Shown: positions 1-6,370 of the stretch, piece after piece
Layout of the letters: every line of letters begins with the position of its first letter
Position numbering within the stretch: the first letter of the stretch is position 1
DNA from: an uncultured bacterium
GTDB lineage: Bacteria > Verrucomicrobiota > Kiritimatiellia > CAIKKV01
Direction: 5' to 3'
Assembly (NCBI GenBank): GCA_903828035.1
Contig: CAIKKV010000223.1
Location: 1 to 7,817 of the forward strand
Length of the DNA stretch: 7,817 nucleotides
Program-made: the position numbers and the translations under genes
Notes under the pieces: generated by a model
Database searches by the model: none
Told to the model about the DNA's origin: nothing
What the model saw: only the letters and a program-made list of their open reading frames with translations

Positions 1-654
1 ACCTCCACCTCGCCCGGGTTCATCGACATTGTCATGAGCAGCGGCCTGATGGGCGTCCTGCTGTGGGTCGCCCTGCTGATCGCCCTTTTCGCGGGCATCT
101 ACTTCATCGTCGACGGCGTGATCCTGATCCGCACTGAGCGGGTGATGCCCAGCGGGTTGCTGGTTAAGGTCCGCGAGGCCATGGCCCAGGGCGACGTGGC
201 CGCCGCGCTGGAAACCTGCAAGAACGATCCGTGCCCCATGTCCAACATCCTGAACGCCGGCTTCTCCCACGTGGAGGAAGGGTTCGACGTGATCCAGGAG
301 GCCATCGCCATCTCGGCCGACTTCGAGAGCGAGCAGATGATGCAGCGCATCCAGTACCTGACGCTCGTGGCCGCGCTCTCGCCCATGCTGGGCCTGCTCG
401 GAACCGTGCAGGGCATGATTTACGCCTTCTTCAACCTGGCCATCATGGGCTCCGGCGCCGCGCAGACCGGCACCCTGGCCCTCAACATCGGGCAGGCCCT
501 GTACACGACCGCCGCCGGCCTGTGCATCACGATTCCCGTCATGTCCGTCTATCACATCCTGCGCAACAAGGCCAACAAGATCATCCTCCGCATGCAGGCC
601 CACACCATGGAGCTGGTCAAGGACCTGCGCAACGTGGAAGTGGTATCCGAGTAG
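1..654 (+). CDS. exbB: MotA/TolQ/ExbB-family proton channel subunit (5' partial)
   Basis: Inner-membrane subunit that, with ExbD/TolR partners, forms a proton channel converting proton-motive force into mechanical work on an envelope protein. The frame is open from base 1, and the residues before the first Met (position 34) look like normal coding sequence (SPGFIDIV), so the true start probably lies upstream; 217 residues are visible. Counting from base 1, helix 1 spans about residues 15-37, a cytoplasmic loop rich in charged residues follows, helix 2 is about 120-147 with the family signature SPMLGLLGTVQGM (Thr135), and helix 3 is about 161-187 with the polar pair Thr169-Thr170. This three-helix layout and the GT..GM signature are diagnostic of the family. 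Two ExbD genes follow directly. No TonB, TolA or flagellar gene is in view, so ExbB versus TolQ cannot be decided; ExbB is used as the usual generic name. Confidence 0.93.
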   Translation, partial: TSTSPGFIDIVMSSGLMGVLLWVALLIALFAGIYFIVDGVILIRTERVMPSGLLVKVREAMAQGDVAAALETCKNDPCPMSNILNAGFSHVEEGFDVIQEAIAISADFESEQMMQRIQYLTLVAALSPMLGLLGTVQGMIYAFFNLAIMGSGAAQTGTLALNIGQALYTTAAGLCITIPVMSVYHILRNKANKIILRMQAHTMELVKDLRNVEVVSE

Positions 655-676
655 TCGCACGTCGCCTCGTTTCCGG

Positions 677-683
677 AAGGAGG
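677..683 (+). promoter_or_regulatory. Ribosome binding site of the first exbD
   Basis: AAGGAGG, a near-perfect anti-SD match, sits 7 bases before the ATG at 691. It fixes that start and shows that this genome uses strong Shine-Dalgarno sites, which makes their absence before mutL notable. Confidence 0.85.
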
Positions 684-690
684 CCATCGC

Positions 691-1110
691 ATGGCAAAAC
701 TCAATCGAGATGATGCGGCCCTGGACATGACGCCCATGATCGACATGGTGTTCCAGCTCATGATCTTTTTCCTGGTCACGATCAAGATGTACCAGGACCA
801 GATCAACGAGTCGATCAATCTGGCCAAGGCGCCCCACGGCCCCGCCATCGAGGAGCGCGACCCCCGCACCATTACCATCGAAGTGGACAAGGCGGGCCGC
901 ATCTCCCTGGGCGGCACGTATATGCGGCCGGAGCTGCTGAAGGCCATCCTCCAGGGCGCCGTCTATAAAACCGGGTTCGGGATCCCCATCCTGATTCGCG
1001 GTCACCTGACGGCTCCGCACAAGGACATCCGGCGCGTCATGGATATCTGCTCGGGCGTCGGGCTGTGGCGGATTCAATTCGCGGCCATCCAGAAGGAAGC
1101 CAAAAAGTGA
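691..1110 (+). CDS. exbD: ExbD/TolR-family biopolymer transport protein, first copy
   Basis: Single-pass inner-membrane partner of the upstream channel protein. In the known systems its transmembrane aspartate carries protons and its periplasmic domain engages the driven protein. The 139-aa product has a short charged N-terminus, then LDMTPMIDMVFQLMIFFLV at about residues 11-29; Asp18 in MTPMID is the conserved proton-carrying residue. A periplasmic domain of about 105 residues follows, with the typical beta-strand stretches ITIEVDKAG and IPILIRG. The length matches the family norm of about 130-145 aa. It starts 36 bases after the channel gene, behind a strong ribosome site, and its TGA overlaps the GTG start of the second exbD, so the three form one operon. 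It is clearly different in sequence from the second copy and is not a recent tandem duplicate. Confidence 0.95.
   Translation: MAKLNRDDAALDMTPMIDMVFQLMIFFLVTIKMYQDQINESINLAKAPHGPAIEERDPRTITIEVDKAGRISLGGTYMRPELLKAILQGAVYKTGFGIPILIRGHLTAPHKDIRRVMDICSGVGLWRIQFAAIQKEAKK
1092..1099 (+). promoter_or_regulatory. Ribosome binding site that fixes the GTG start of the second exbD
   Basis: GAAGGAAG lies 7 bases before the GTG at 1107, inside the last codons of the first exbD. It supports GTG 1107 over the in-frame ATG at 1065, which would add 14 residues unlike an ExbD N-terminus and overlap the upstream gene by 46 bases. Confidence 0.75.
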
Positions 1111-1514
1111 AACGCAGCCGACGAAAACCCATTGAAGACGCCAAGCTGGACATGACGCCCATGATTGACTGCGTCTTCCAGCTTCTCATCTTCTTCCTGG
1201 TCAGCATGAAGTTCGAGGATATCATCGCCCACCTGGATGTGTACCGGCCTTCGCCCGACCCGAGCAAGCCGCCGCAGGAAAACAAGGTCGACGACCTGGT
1301 GACGATCGGCGTCTTCATCGACGGATTCACGATCAACGACAAGCCCATGGGCATCGAGTCCCTCGACCGCATGCTCGGCAAGCTTGCCGGGTACAGCCAG
1401 ACGCAGACCATCCTGATCAAGTGCGCGCCGGATTCCCCGCATCAGCGGCTGATCGAGCTCTTGGACCTGTGCTCCAAGAACAAGCTGACCAACCTGTCCG
1501 TGCTGAGCATGTAG
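1107..1514 (+). CDS. exbD: ExbD/TolR-family biopolymer transport protein, second copy
   Basis: Second single-pass proton-coupling subunit of the same module, 135 aa when started at GTG 1107. That start overlaps the previous stop as GTGA and gives a short basic N-terminus (KRSRRKP) as expected for a cytoplasmic leader. The transmembrane segment LDMTPMIDCVFQLLIFFLV lies at about residues 14-32, and Asp21 is the conserved proton-binding residue. The periplasmic domain follows from about residue 35, with a more acidic and proline-rich beginning (RPSPDPSKPPQENK) than the first copy. Both copies keep the functional aspartate, so both could be active. Known ExbB/ExbD complexes hold two ExbD chains in an ExbB pentamer, so two genes could supply a heterodimer; this is inference. 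The gene is followed by a strong hairpin. Confidence 0.94.
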   Translation: MKRSRRKPIEDAKLDMTPMIDCVFQLLIFFLVSMKFEDIIAHLDVYRPSPDPSKPPQENKVDDLVTIGVFIDGFTINDKPMGIESLDRMLGKLAGYSQTQTILIKCAPDSPHQRLIELLDLCSKNKLTNLSVLSM

Positions 1515-1515
1515 C

Positions 1516-1542
1516 GCGACGGCCGCGTTCCGCGGCCGTCGC
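1516..1542 (+). terminator. Perfect 12-bp hairpin after the exbB-exbD-exbD operon
   Basis: GCGACGGCCGCG (1516-1527) is exactly reverse-complementary to CGCGGCCGTCGC (1531-1542) with a TTC loop. It starts one base after the exbD stop codon. No U-tract follows directly; the nearest T run (TTTT, 1560-1563) touches the mutL start codon, 17 bases downstream. It is thus a likely transcript-end or mRNA-stabilising structure, or a partial terminator, but not a textbook intrinsic terminator. Confidence 0.55.
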
Positions 1543-1563
1543 CTAGCCACCCCCGGGACTTTT

Positions 1564-3360
1564 ATGGCGGAGCGCCGAATCCACATTCTTTCCGACGTGG
1601 TGGCCAACCAGATCGCCGCGGGCGAAGTGGTGGACCGGCCCGCCTCCGTGCTCAAGGAGCTGATGGAAAACGCCCTCGATGCCGGGGCCCGTCAGATCGA
1701 CGTCGATATCCAGGCCGGCGGAATCAAGCGCATTGCCGTTTCCGACGACGGCTGCGGGATGGATCGCGACGACGCCCTTTTATCCATCGAGCGGCACGCC
1801 ACCAGCAAGATCCAGGAAGCCGGGGATATTGTCCGGCTGGCCACGCTCGGGTTCCGGGGCGAGGCGCTCGCCGCGATCGGTTCCGTTTCCCGCTTCCGGC
1901 TGGTGACCCGGACCGCGGGCGCCCAGGCCGGCACCGAGGTGATTCTGGCGGGCGGGCGGATCGGGGACGTGCGCGAGGCGGGCGCTCCGCCCGGCACCAC
2001 CATCGAGGTGCGCGACCTGTTTTTCAACATGCCGGCCCGGCGGAAGTTCCTGCGCGCCCCCGAGACCGAGGCCGGCCACCTGCGGATCGCTTTCCTGACC
2101 CAGGCGCTGGGCCACGCCGGCGTGGGCATGACGCTTCGCATCGACGGACGCCCCGTTTACCAGCTCGCCGCCGGGGCCGGCACCGCCGACCGGATCCGGG
2201 ACCTGTTCGGCGCCGACTACCTGGCCCGCCTGCGGCCGGTTTCGCACGAGTTCGGGTCCGTGCGCGTGACCGGCTTTGCCGGGGTGCCCGACGCCGCCCG
2301 GCTCGACCGCGGCGACCAGTACATCTTCATCAACGGCCGACCCGCCACCGCGCCCACCCTGGCGAGGGCGCTGCGCGACGGTTACCACACCCTGCTGGCG
2401 TCCGAGCGGCATCCCGTGGTGTTCCTTTTTTTGGAAATGCCGCCCGAGCGGGTCGATGTCAACGTGCACCCGACGAAGCGGGAGGTGCGCTTCCGCGATC
2501 ACGACGAGGTGCGCGATGCGGTGATCGGGGCGCTACGCCGGGCGCTGACCTTTGACGGCGCAGCCCTGATCGCCTCGGGAGCCGGGGCGGGGGGCGGAGT
2601 CGTCGAGGCCGGGCTTTCCGCGGCCACCTTTGCCATTACCGACCTGCCGCCCGCCCGCTCTTTTTCCTATCCGCGCCTCCCGCTGTCCCCGGCGAACGCC
2701 TCCGCCTCGGCCGGGCCGCGCGCGTTCCCGCCCGGGGCGGGAGGCGGCGGGGCGGCGGACGCCGCGGCGGACAGCGGAAAGCGCCCCTGGGACTGGTGCC
2801 GGATCCTGGGCCAGGCGGGGTCCCTGTATGTCGTGCTCGAGACGGCCGACGGGCTTGTCCTGCTCGATCCGCATGCGGCGCACGAGCGCGTTCTCTTCGA
2901 GCGCTACATGAAGGCCGTGGCCGCGGGGCAGGTGGAGAGCCAGGCGCTGCTGGTGCCGGAGGCCGTGGCGCTGTCGCCCGCGTCCGCGCAGGCCTGCCGC
3001 GCGCACCTGGAGCTGCTCCAGCGCCTGGGATTCGGCATCTCGGAGTTCGGCGGCGACACCGTGGTCGTGGACGCGCTGCCCGCAGTGTTCGGCGCCTCGT
3101 CCGCAGCCGGCCTCCTGCCCGACGTGGTCTCGGAGCTCGAGGCCTCGGGCGCGGGGCGCGCCCGGTGGAGCGAAGAGAGCGTGGCCCAGGCTTCCTGCAA
3201 AAGCGCCGTCAAGCAGCGGGACCGGCTGAGCCTGGAGGAGATCGAGAAGCTGGTCCTGGACCTGGCCTCCTCGGACATGCCCTACACCTGTCCGCATGGC
3301 CGGCCCACCATGGTGTGGCTGTCTTTTTCCGAAATGCACCGCCGTTTCGGGCGGACCTGA
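1564..3360 (+). CDS. mutL: DNA mismatch repair protein MutL
   Basis: GHKL-family ATPase that links MutS mismatch recognition to strand incision and removal. The product is 598 aa, a normal bacterial length. The N-terminal ATPase holds ANQIAAGEVVDRPASV (14-29), catalytic Glu32 and Mg-binding Asn36 in KELMENALDAGA, SDDGCGM (60-66), ATSKI (79-83) and GFRGEAL (96-102). A low-complexity Ala/Gly/Pro linker covers about residues 335-405. The C-terminal dimerisation/nuclease domain has DPHAAHERVLFE (435-446), a form of the DQHA(x)2E(x)4E metal motif with Pro for Gln, then ASCKSAVK (543-550), CPHGRP (576-581) and a terminal RRFGR. This combination indicates the endonuclease type of MutL rather than the E. 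coli type. The ATG at 1564 fits the family N-terminus, yet no Shine-Dalgarno sequence precedes it. The next gene begins 13 bases after the stop. No mutS is in the window. Confidence 0.98.
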   Translation: MAERRIHILSDVVANQIAAGEVVDRPASVLKELMENALDAGARQIDVDIQAGGIKRIAVSDDGCGMDRDDALLSIERHATSKIQEAGDIVRLATLGFRGEALAAIGSVSRFRLVTRTAGAQAGTEVILAGGRIGDVREAGAPPGTTIEVRDLFFNMPARRKFLRAPETEAGHLRIAFLTQALGHAGVGMTLRIDGRPVYQLAAGAGTADRIRDLFGADYLARLRPVSHEFGSVRVTGFAGVPDAARLDRGDQYIFINGRPATAPTLARALRDGYHTLLASERHPVVFLFLEMPPERVDVNVHPTKREVRFRDHDEVRDAVIGALRRALTFDGAALIASGAGAGGGVVEAGLSAATFAITDLPPARSFSYPRLPLSPANASASAGPRAFPPGAGGGGAADAAADSGKRPWDWCRILGQAGSLYVVLETADGLVLLDPHAAHERVLFERYMKAVAAGQVESQALLVPEAVALSPASAQACRAHLELLQRLGFGISEFGGDTVVVDALPAVFGASSAAGLLPDVVSELEASGAGRARWSEESVAQASCKSAVKQRDRLSLEEIEKLVLDLASSDMPYTCPHGRPTMVWLSFSEMHRRFGRT

Positions 3361-3373
3361 GCCGAGGACACGT

Positions 3374-5341
3374 ATGATCATCCTGGGAGAACATCCGCTG
3401 GCCAAGGGACCCGACGGGAGCCCGCGCTCCCGCATTGCCACCCTGTTCCTGCGGACGCCCGGCCTGGTGACGCTGCCGGGCATCCACGCCACGCAGCGCG
3501 TGGCCTGGACCGAGGCGATCAACCGTCGGCGGCAGTCCGACGGCCGTCCGCCCCTGGATCCGTTCGAGATGCAGGCGGAGTGGGAGGAATCGGTCGATCT
3601 CATCATCGAGCCCGATACGATCCTGATCCGCCCGGACCCCGACGCCATGGGCCTGGCGTTCCGCGGGGACGAACTGCTCCAGGAGATCGCCTCCAAGCGT
3701 CAGATCCGCTTCCTGTATGTGACTAACGCCACGGTGCGCAACACGCTCCGGGACAGGGGCGAGTACTGGCGGATGAGCACGCTTCCCCGCACCATGGAAG
3801 ACATGAAGGAGATGATCGGGTCGTCGCGGCTGGCCATTGGCGGCGGCGTGATCTACTACTACAACCGCCTCACCGGCACGCGGTATGTGACGCTCGCCGC
3901 GTTCCGCGGGCTGGCCCTTCTGGACGCGGCCGGCCTGCGGCAGTACCTGCTGGAAATCCAGACGCACAGCGGCCGGCGGAACCGGGTGGGCAGCCCCGAA
4001 ATCGACTTCTTCCTGGGCGCGGACGGATTCGGCGCCGCCGACCTGGCGGAGCTCGATTTCGCCGCCATGGACGAGGCGGCCCTGCGGGCCGTGCACCAGC
4101 GGCTACTGGCGAAGTTCCAGCAGGCGGTGCCGGCCCCGCTCCGGGAGGACAACCCCGAGGAGGTGGAGTGGCGGAACCGGATGTTCAGCGTGCTGCTCGG
4201 CCGGCGGGACGAGACGATCAGCGAGGACCTGCTGAAAGGCCTCAGCCCCGAGTTCTTCATGCAGGTCCAGTGGCTGCCCGGCGGCCGGATCGAGGAGGGC
4301 GAGCTGATCTTCGACTCGGTGTTCGACGAGCTGGATCGCGACCCGGAGAATCCCGAGCTGCGCCGGCTGTGCGACCTGCGGGCCCGCTCCTTCATCTTCA
4401 ACTATATCCGCGAATATGGGGACATCCAGTACGTCAACATCGGGCGCATCAGCCGGTCGCTGTCGCACCGGCTCGCGGGCGGGGAAATCCGGCACAACGT
4501 CTACCTCGCCCAGGTGAAGAGCCCCGAGCGGGCCGAGCCGGTCGTCCACATTTTGAGAGTGCAGAAGTGGGGCGTCCCAGACCACCTGGACGCCGGCAAG
4601 GAGCTGTTTGCCGCGGTCATGGAGTCCGACGAGTATGTCGACTACGTGCTGGATCGCCGGCTGGGCTGCCGGCAGCTGGGCATGGCGCTTCCGCCCCGCG
4701 TGCTGACCCGGCGCATCCAGGAGCGGTATGCGGGGCCCGCCCGCCGGTATGCGGGGGCCACGTACTGGCTGACCTGCTTCGAGCGGGATTATGTCGACGG
4801 CCGCGCGACCGACAAGCTGTCGCTTTCCGCCCTTCGCGACTCCGCCTACGCCGCCCGGCTGGCCACCCTGCTGGGCGAGGCGGCGGCGCCCAATTTGATT
4901 GTGGGCCGCACGGGCCGCGAGGGGGAAGCGATTTTCGACGACGGCGACGAGGTCGTCTGCTTCGAGCGCGGGATGCCATCGCGCATCGTGGTGTCGGACC
5001 ACACCGGCACTTTCACCGACTTCACCTCGTCGTTTGAGCGGCTGGCGCCGCCTTACGCCAAGCCGGTGAACGACCGCCTGGAGCAGGTGGCCGACCCCGC
5101 CGCCTTCGCGGAGGCCTACCTGGCCGCTTTTGTTCTCCGGTTTAGCCGGATCCAGGGGGAGTATAAGCGGCATCGGCGGGCCTTTCGCGCGCTTTTCCGG
5201 TACCGGCCGCGCGACGAGAAGGGCAGCTTCGCCTATCGCTGGGACCGCGTGCTGGACCGCCTGGAGGCGGCCGATCCGGAAGCGGTCGGGATGATCATCC
5301 GCGCGCACCTTCGCGCGGATCAAGGCGTGAAAGCGACATGA
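3374..5341 (+). CDS. Uncharacterised 655-aa cytosolic protein; possible kinase-like C-terminal half
   Basis: I do not recognise a family. The ATG at 3374 is chosen because GAGGA (3364-3368) lies 5 bases before it; the frame is open further upstream (ATG 3296), but that would run into the mutL C-terminus. The protein has no signal peptide or membrane segment and is rich in Arg, Asp and Glu. The N-terminal half (about 1-300) is mixed alpha/beta, with RIATLFLRTPGLVTLPG near the start and a glycine/tyrosine cluster IGGGVIYYYNR. The C-terminal half shows GRISRSLSHR from Gly357, beta-like VVHILRVQKWG with Lys398, a hinge-like TYWLTCFERDY, then APNLIVGR with Asn507 and IFDDGDEVV with Asp522, Asp523 and Asp525. 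That order resembles the Lys, catalytic-loop Asn and DFG-like Asp of atypical or aminoglycoside-type kinases. This is a hypothesis from spacing only; no HxD motif is clear. The gene lies between mutL and a DUF486 gene, which starts in its stop codon. Confidence 0.85.
   Translation: MIILGEHPLAKGPDGSPRSRIATLFLRTPGLVTLPGIHATQRVAWTEAINRRRQSDGRPPLDPFEMQAEWEESVDLIIEPDTILIRPDPDAMGLAFRGDELLQEIASKRQIRFLYVTNATVRNTLRDRGEYWRMSTLPRTMEDMKEMIGSSRLAIGGGVIYYYNRLTGTRYVTLAAFRGLALLDAAGLRQYLLEIQTHSGRRNRVGSPEIDFFLGADGFGAADLAELDFAAMDEAALRAVHQRLLAKFQQAVPAPLREDNPEEVEWRNRMFSVLLGRRDETISEDLLKGLSPEFFMQVQWLPGGRIEEGELIFDSVFDELDRDPENPELRRLCDLRARSFIFNYIREYGDIQYVNIGRISRSLSHRLAGGEIRHNVYLAQVKSPERAEPVVHILRVQKWGVPDHLDAGKELFAAVMESDEYVDYVLDRRLGCRQLGMALPPRVLTRRIQERYAGPARRYAGATYWLTCFERDYVDGRATDKLSLSALRDSAYAARLATLLGEAAAPNLIVGRTGREGEAIFDDGDEVVCFERGMPSRIVVSDHTGTFTDFTSSFERLAPPYAKPVNDRLEQVADPAAFAEAYLAAFVLRFSRIQGEYKRHRRAFRALFRYRPRDEKGSFAYRWDRVLDRLEAADPEAVGMIIRAHLRADQGVKAT
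5297..5320 (+). repeat. 9-bp perfect inverted repeat just before the DUF486 start
   Basis: ATCCGCGCG (5297-5305) pairs exactly with CGCGCGGAT (5312-5320) around a CACCTT loop. It lies inside the last codons of the 655-aa gene, 17 bases before the next ATG and directly upstream of the only weak ribosome-site candidate (AAGG, 5322-5325). In the mRNA it could affect initiation of the next gene, but Arg/Ala codons rich in CGC and GCG can create such pairs by chance. Confidence 0.4.
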
Positions 5342-5829
5342 AGACGATCTGGACGCCCATTGTGCTGCTGGTCATCTCCAATGTGTTTATGACCTTTGCG
5401 TGGTACGGGCACCTGCGGTTCAAGTCGTCCCCCTTGTGGATCGTGATCCTGGCCAGCTGGGGCATCGCGCTCCTGGAGTATTGCTTCCAGGTTCCGGCGA
5501 ACCGGATCGGGCACAGGTCCCTGTCGGCGGCGCAGCTCAAGACGATCCAGGAAATTGTGACGCTGGTGGTGTTCAGCGGGTTTTCCATTCTGTATTTGAA
5601 AGAGGAGTTCCGGTGGAATTATGCGGCGGGGTTTGTCCTGATCGTGGCGGCGGCGTTCCTGATTTTTTCAGGGAAGCCCGCGGCGCCCGCGGCAGACATC
5701 AGTCAGGGGGAGGTGGGTTATGAGAGGCCTGAGAATGACAGCGGGGCGGGCGGCGGCCCTGTTGGCGGCGCTGTTGGCGGCCGGCTTGGCGGGTTGCGGC
5801 ACGGCGCGGGTGATGCTTCCGCGGAATAA
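5338..5829 (+). CDS. DUF486 / DMT-like small membrane protein with an unusual C-terminal tail
   Basis: Small integral membrane protein of the DUF486 family, placed near the drug/metabolite transporter superfamily; its substrate is not known. The 163-aa product has four hydrophobic helices at about residues 7-25, 33-52, 70-88 and 94-111. Family-type stretches are visible: SNVFMTFAWYGHL (14-26), ALLEYCFQVPANRIGH (44-59), AQLKTIQEIVTLVVF (65-79) and RWNYAAGF (92-99). The recognisable family part ends near residue 112; members as I know them are about 110-120 aa. The remaining 50 residues are Gly/Ala-rich and, from about residue 128, are read out of frame through the start and signal peptide of the following lipoprotein gene, so this tail is probably not conserved. 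The start overlaps the previous stop as ATGA. There is no strong ribosome site, which suggests translational coupling. Confidence 0.9.
   Translation: MKTIWTPIVLLVISNVFMTFAWYGHLRFKSSPLWIVILASWGIALLEYCFQVPANRIGHRSLSAAQLKTIQEIVTLVVFSGFSILYLKEEFRWNYAAGFVLIVAAAFLIFSGKPAAPAADISQGEVGYERPENDSGAGGGPVGGAVGGRLGGLRHGAGDASAE
5706..5714 (+). promoter_or_regulatory. Ribosome binding site of the lipoprotein gene, inside the DUF486 frame
   Basis: GGGGGAGGT lies 5 bases before the ATG at 5720. It is the best evidence that the lipoprotein begins here, within the reading frame of the preceding gene, and not at the in-frame ATG at 5735. Confidence 0.7.
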
Positions 5830-6265
5830 CCGGATGACGGAGGCGGCGGCGATTTCGGTCATCGACCGGTCGGCGCGGATGAATGCGCTCACGGCGGCGA
5901 GCGAGTTTGAAGCGGCCACGCCGGTCTGGGCCGACGACGAGGGCTGGTACGCCGTGGAGGACAGCCGGATCGTCAAGTCGTACTACGCGGATATCGAATC
6001 CGTGACCCGCACGTATGCCGAGCGCAGCGATGTGGCCGCGTCGGCCTGCGTGGCCGGCCTGATGGGCCCCTTCAGCGCCGCCTGTGTGGATGTGGAGATG
6101 AAGAACGGCAAGGTGTGGCGGATCCGGACCGATCCCGGGGGCGACCCGGCGGTCTGCCTCAATTGCGCGCCGATGTGGCTGCTCACCTTTCCCCGGCCCG
6201 TGCGGAAAACCCGGCTGATCGGGCAATCGTTCGAGTTCATGCGGGTGAAGGCCGGGATTCCCTAG
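5720..6265 (+). CDS. Putative lipoprotein with four further cysteines (unknown function)
   Basis: Exported, lipid-anchored protein of 181 aa that I cannot assign to a named family. The N-terminus has basic residues (Arg2, Arg5, Arg10), a hydrophobic stretch (about 11-23) and the lipobox LAGC ending at Cys26, the expected lipidation site of signal peptidase II. The mature part has no further membrane segment. It contains Cys110, Cys122 and a CxxC pair (Cys146 and Cys149, CLNC), which could form disulfides in the periplasm or bind a metal; neither is shown. The segment VDVEMKNGKVWRIRTDPGG looks like a beta-rich region. The first 110 bases overlap the end of the DUF486 gene in a different frame. 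The good ribosome site and convincing signal peptide make this frame real. A likely promoter region follows, so it probably ends the mutL-side transcription unit. Confidence 0.85.
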   Translation: MRGLRMTAGRAAALLAALLAAGLAGCGTARVMLPRNNRMTEAAAISVIDRSARMNALTAASEFEAATPVWADDEGWYAVEDSRIVKSYYADIESVTRTYAERSDVAASACVAGLMGPFSAACVDVEMKNGKVWRIRTDPGGDPAVCLNCAPMWLLTFPRPVRKTRLIGQSFEFMRVKAGIP

Positions 6266-6306
6266 GGGCTCTCGCGCCGGCGGCCGGGAAGCGGGGCAAA
6301 TCCGGC

Positions 6307-6335
6307 TTGTTGCGCGCGGACGGGTGTGCTAGGTT
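6307..6335 (+). promoter_or_regulatory. Candidate sigma70-type promoter for the two-component genes
   Basis: TTGTTG (6307-6312) and TAGGTT (6330-6335) are separated by 17 bases, and a TG one base upstream of the -10 box (6327-6328) gives an extended -10. It sits in the only intergenic space (6266-6370) of this half of the window, 35 bases before the chosen ATG. It is a pattern match by eye; both boxes differ from consensus at two or more positions. Confidence 0.45.
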
Positions 6336-6370
6336 CGAAAGATGGGATTTTTTCAAGAGAGGGCTCTTTC

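Noticed and set aside
1065..1106. Upstream ATG (1065) as start of the second exbD
   Set aside because: It would add 14 residues that do not resemble an ExbD N-terminus and overlap the first exbD by 46 bases; GTG 1107 has a ribosome site at the right distance.
2727..2741. GC palindrome CCCGCCC-G-GGGCGGG in mutL
   Set aside because: It sits in the Ala/Gly/Pro linker, where GC-rich codons easily create such symmetry; no sign of regulatory use.
3296..3373. ATG 3296 as start of the 655-aa protein
   Set aside because: It would overlap the conserved end of mutL and give an N-terminus made of out-of-frame mutL codons; ATG 3374 has GAGGA 5 bases upstream.
3209..4096. Long open frames on the - strand (also 2533-3696, 4103-5323 and 6353-7423)
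   Set aside because: They lie opposite well-supported + strand genes, have no recognisable domains and are Arg/Gly/Pro/His-rich, as expected for antisense frames of GC-rich coding DNA.
6283..6306. GCCGG...CCGGC as a terminator after the lipoprotein gene
   Set aside because: Five-bp stem, 14-base loop and no T run; too weak to call.
6326..6370. GTG 6326 as start of the receiver-kinase hybrid
   Set aside because: It has no ribosome site, falls within the likely promoter and adds residues not needed by the receiver fold.
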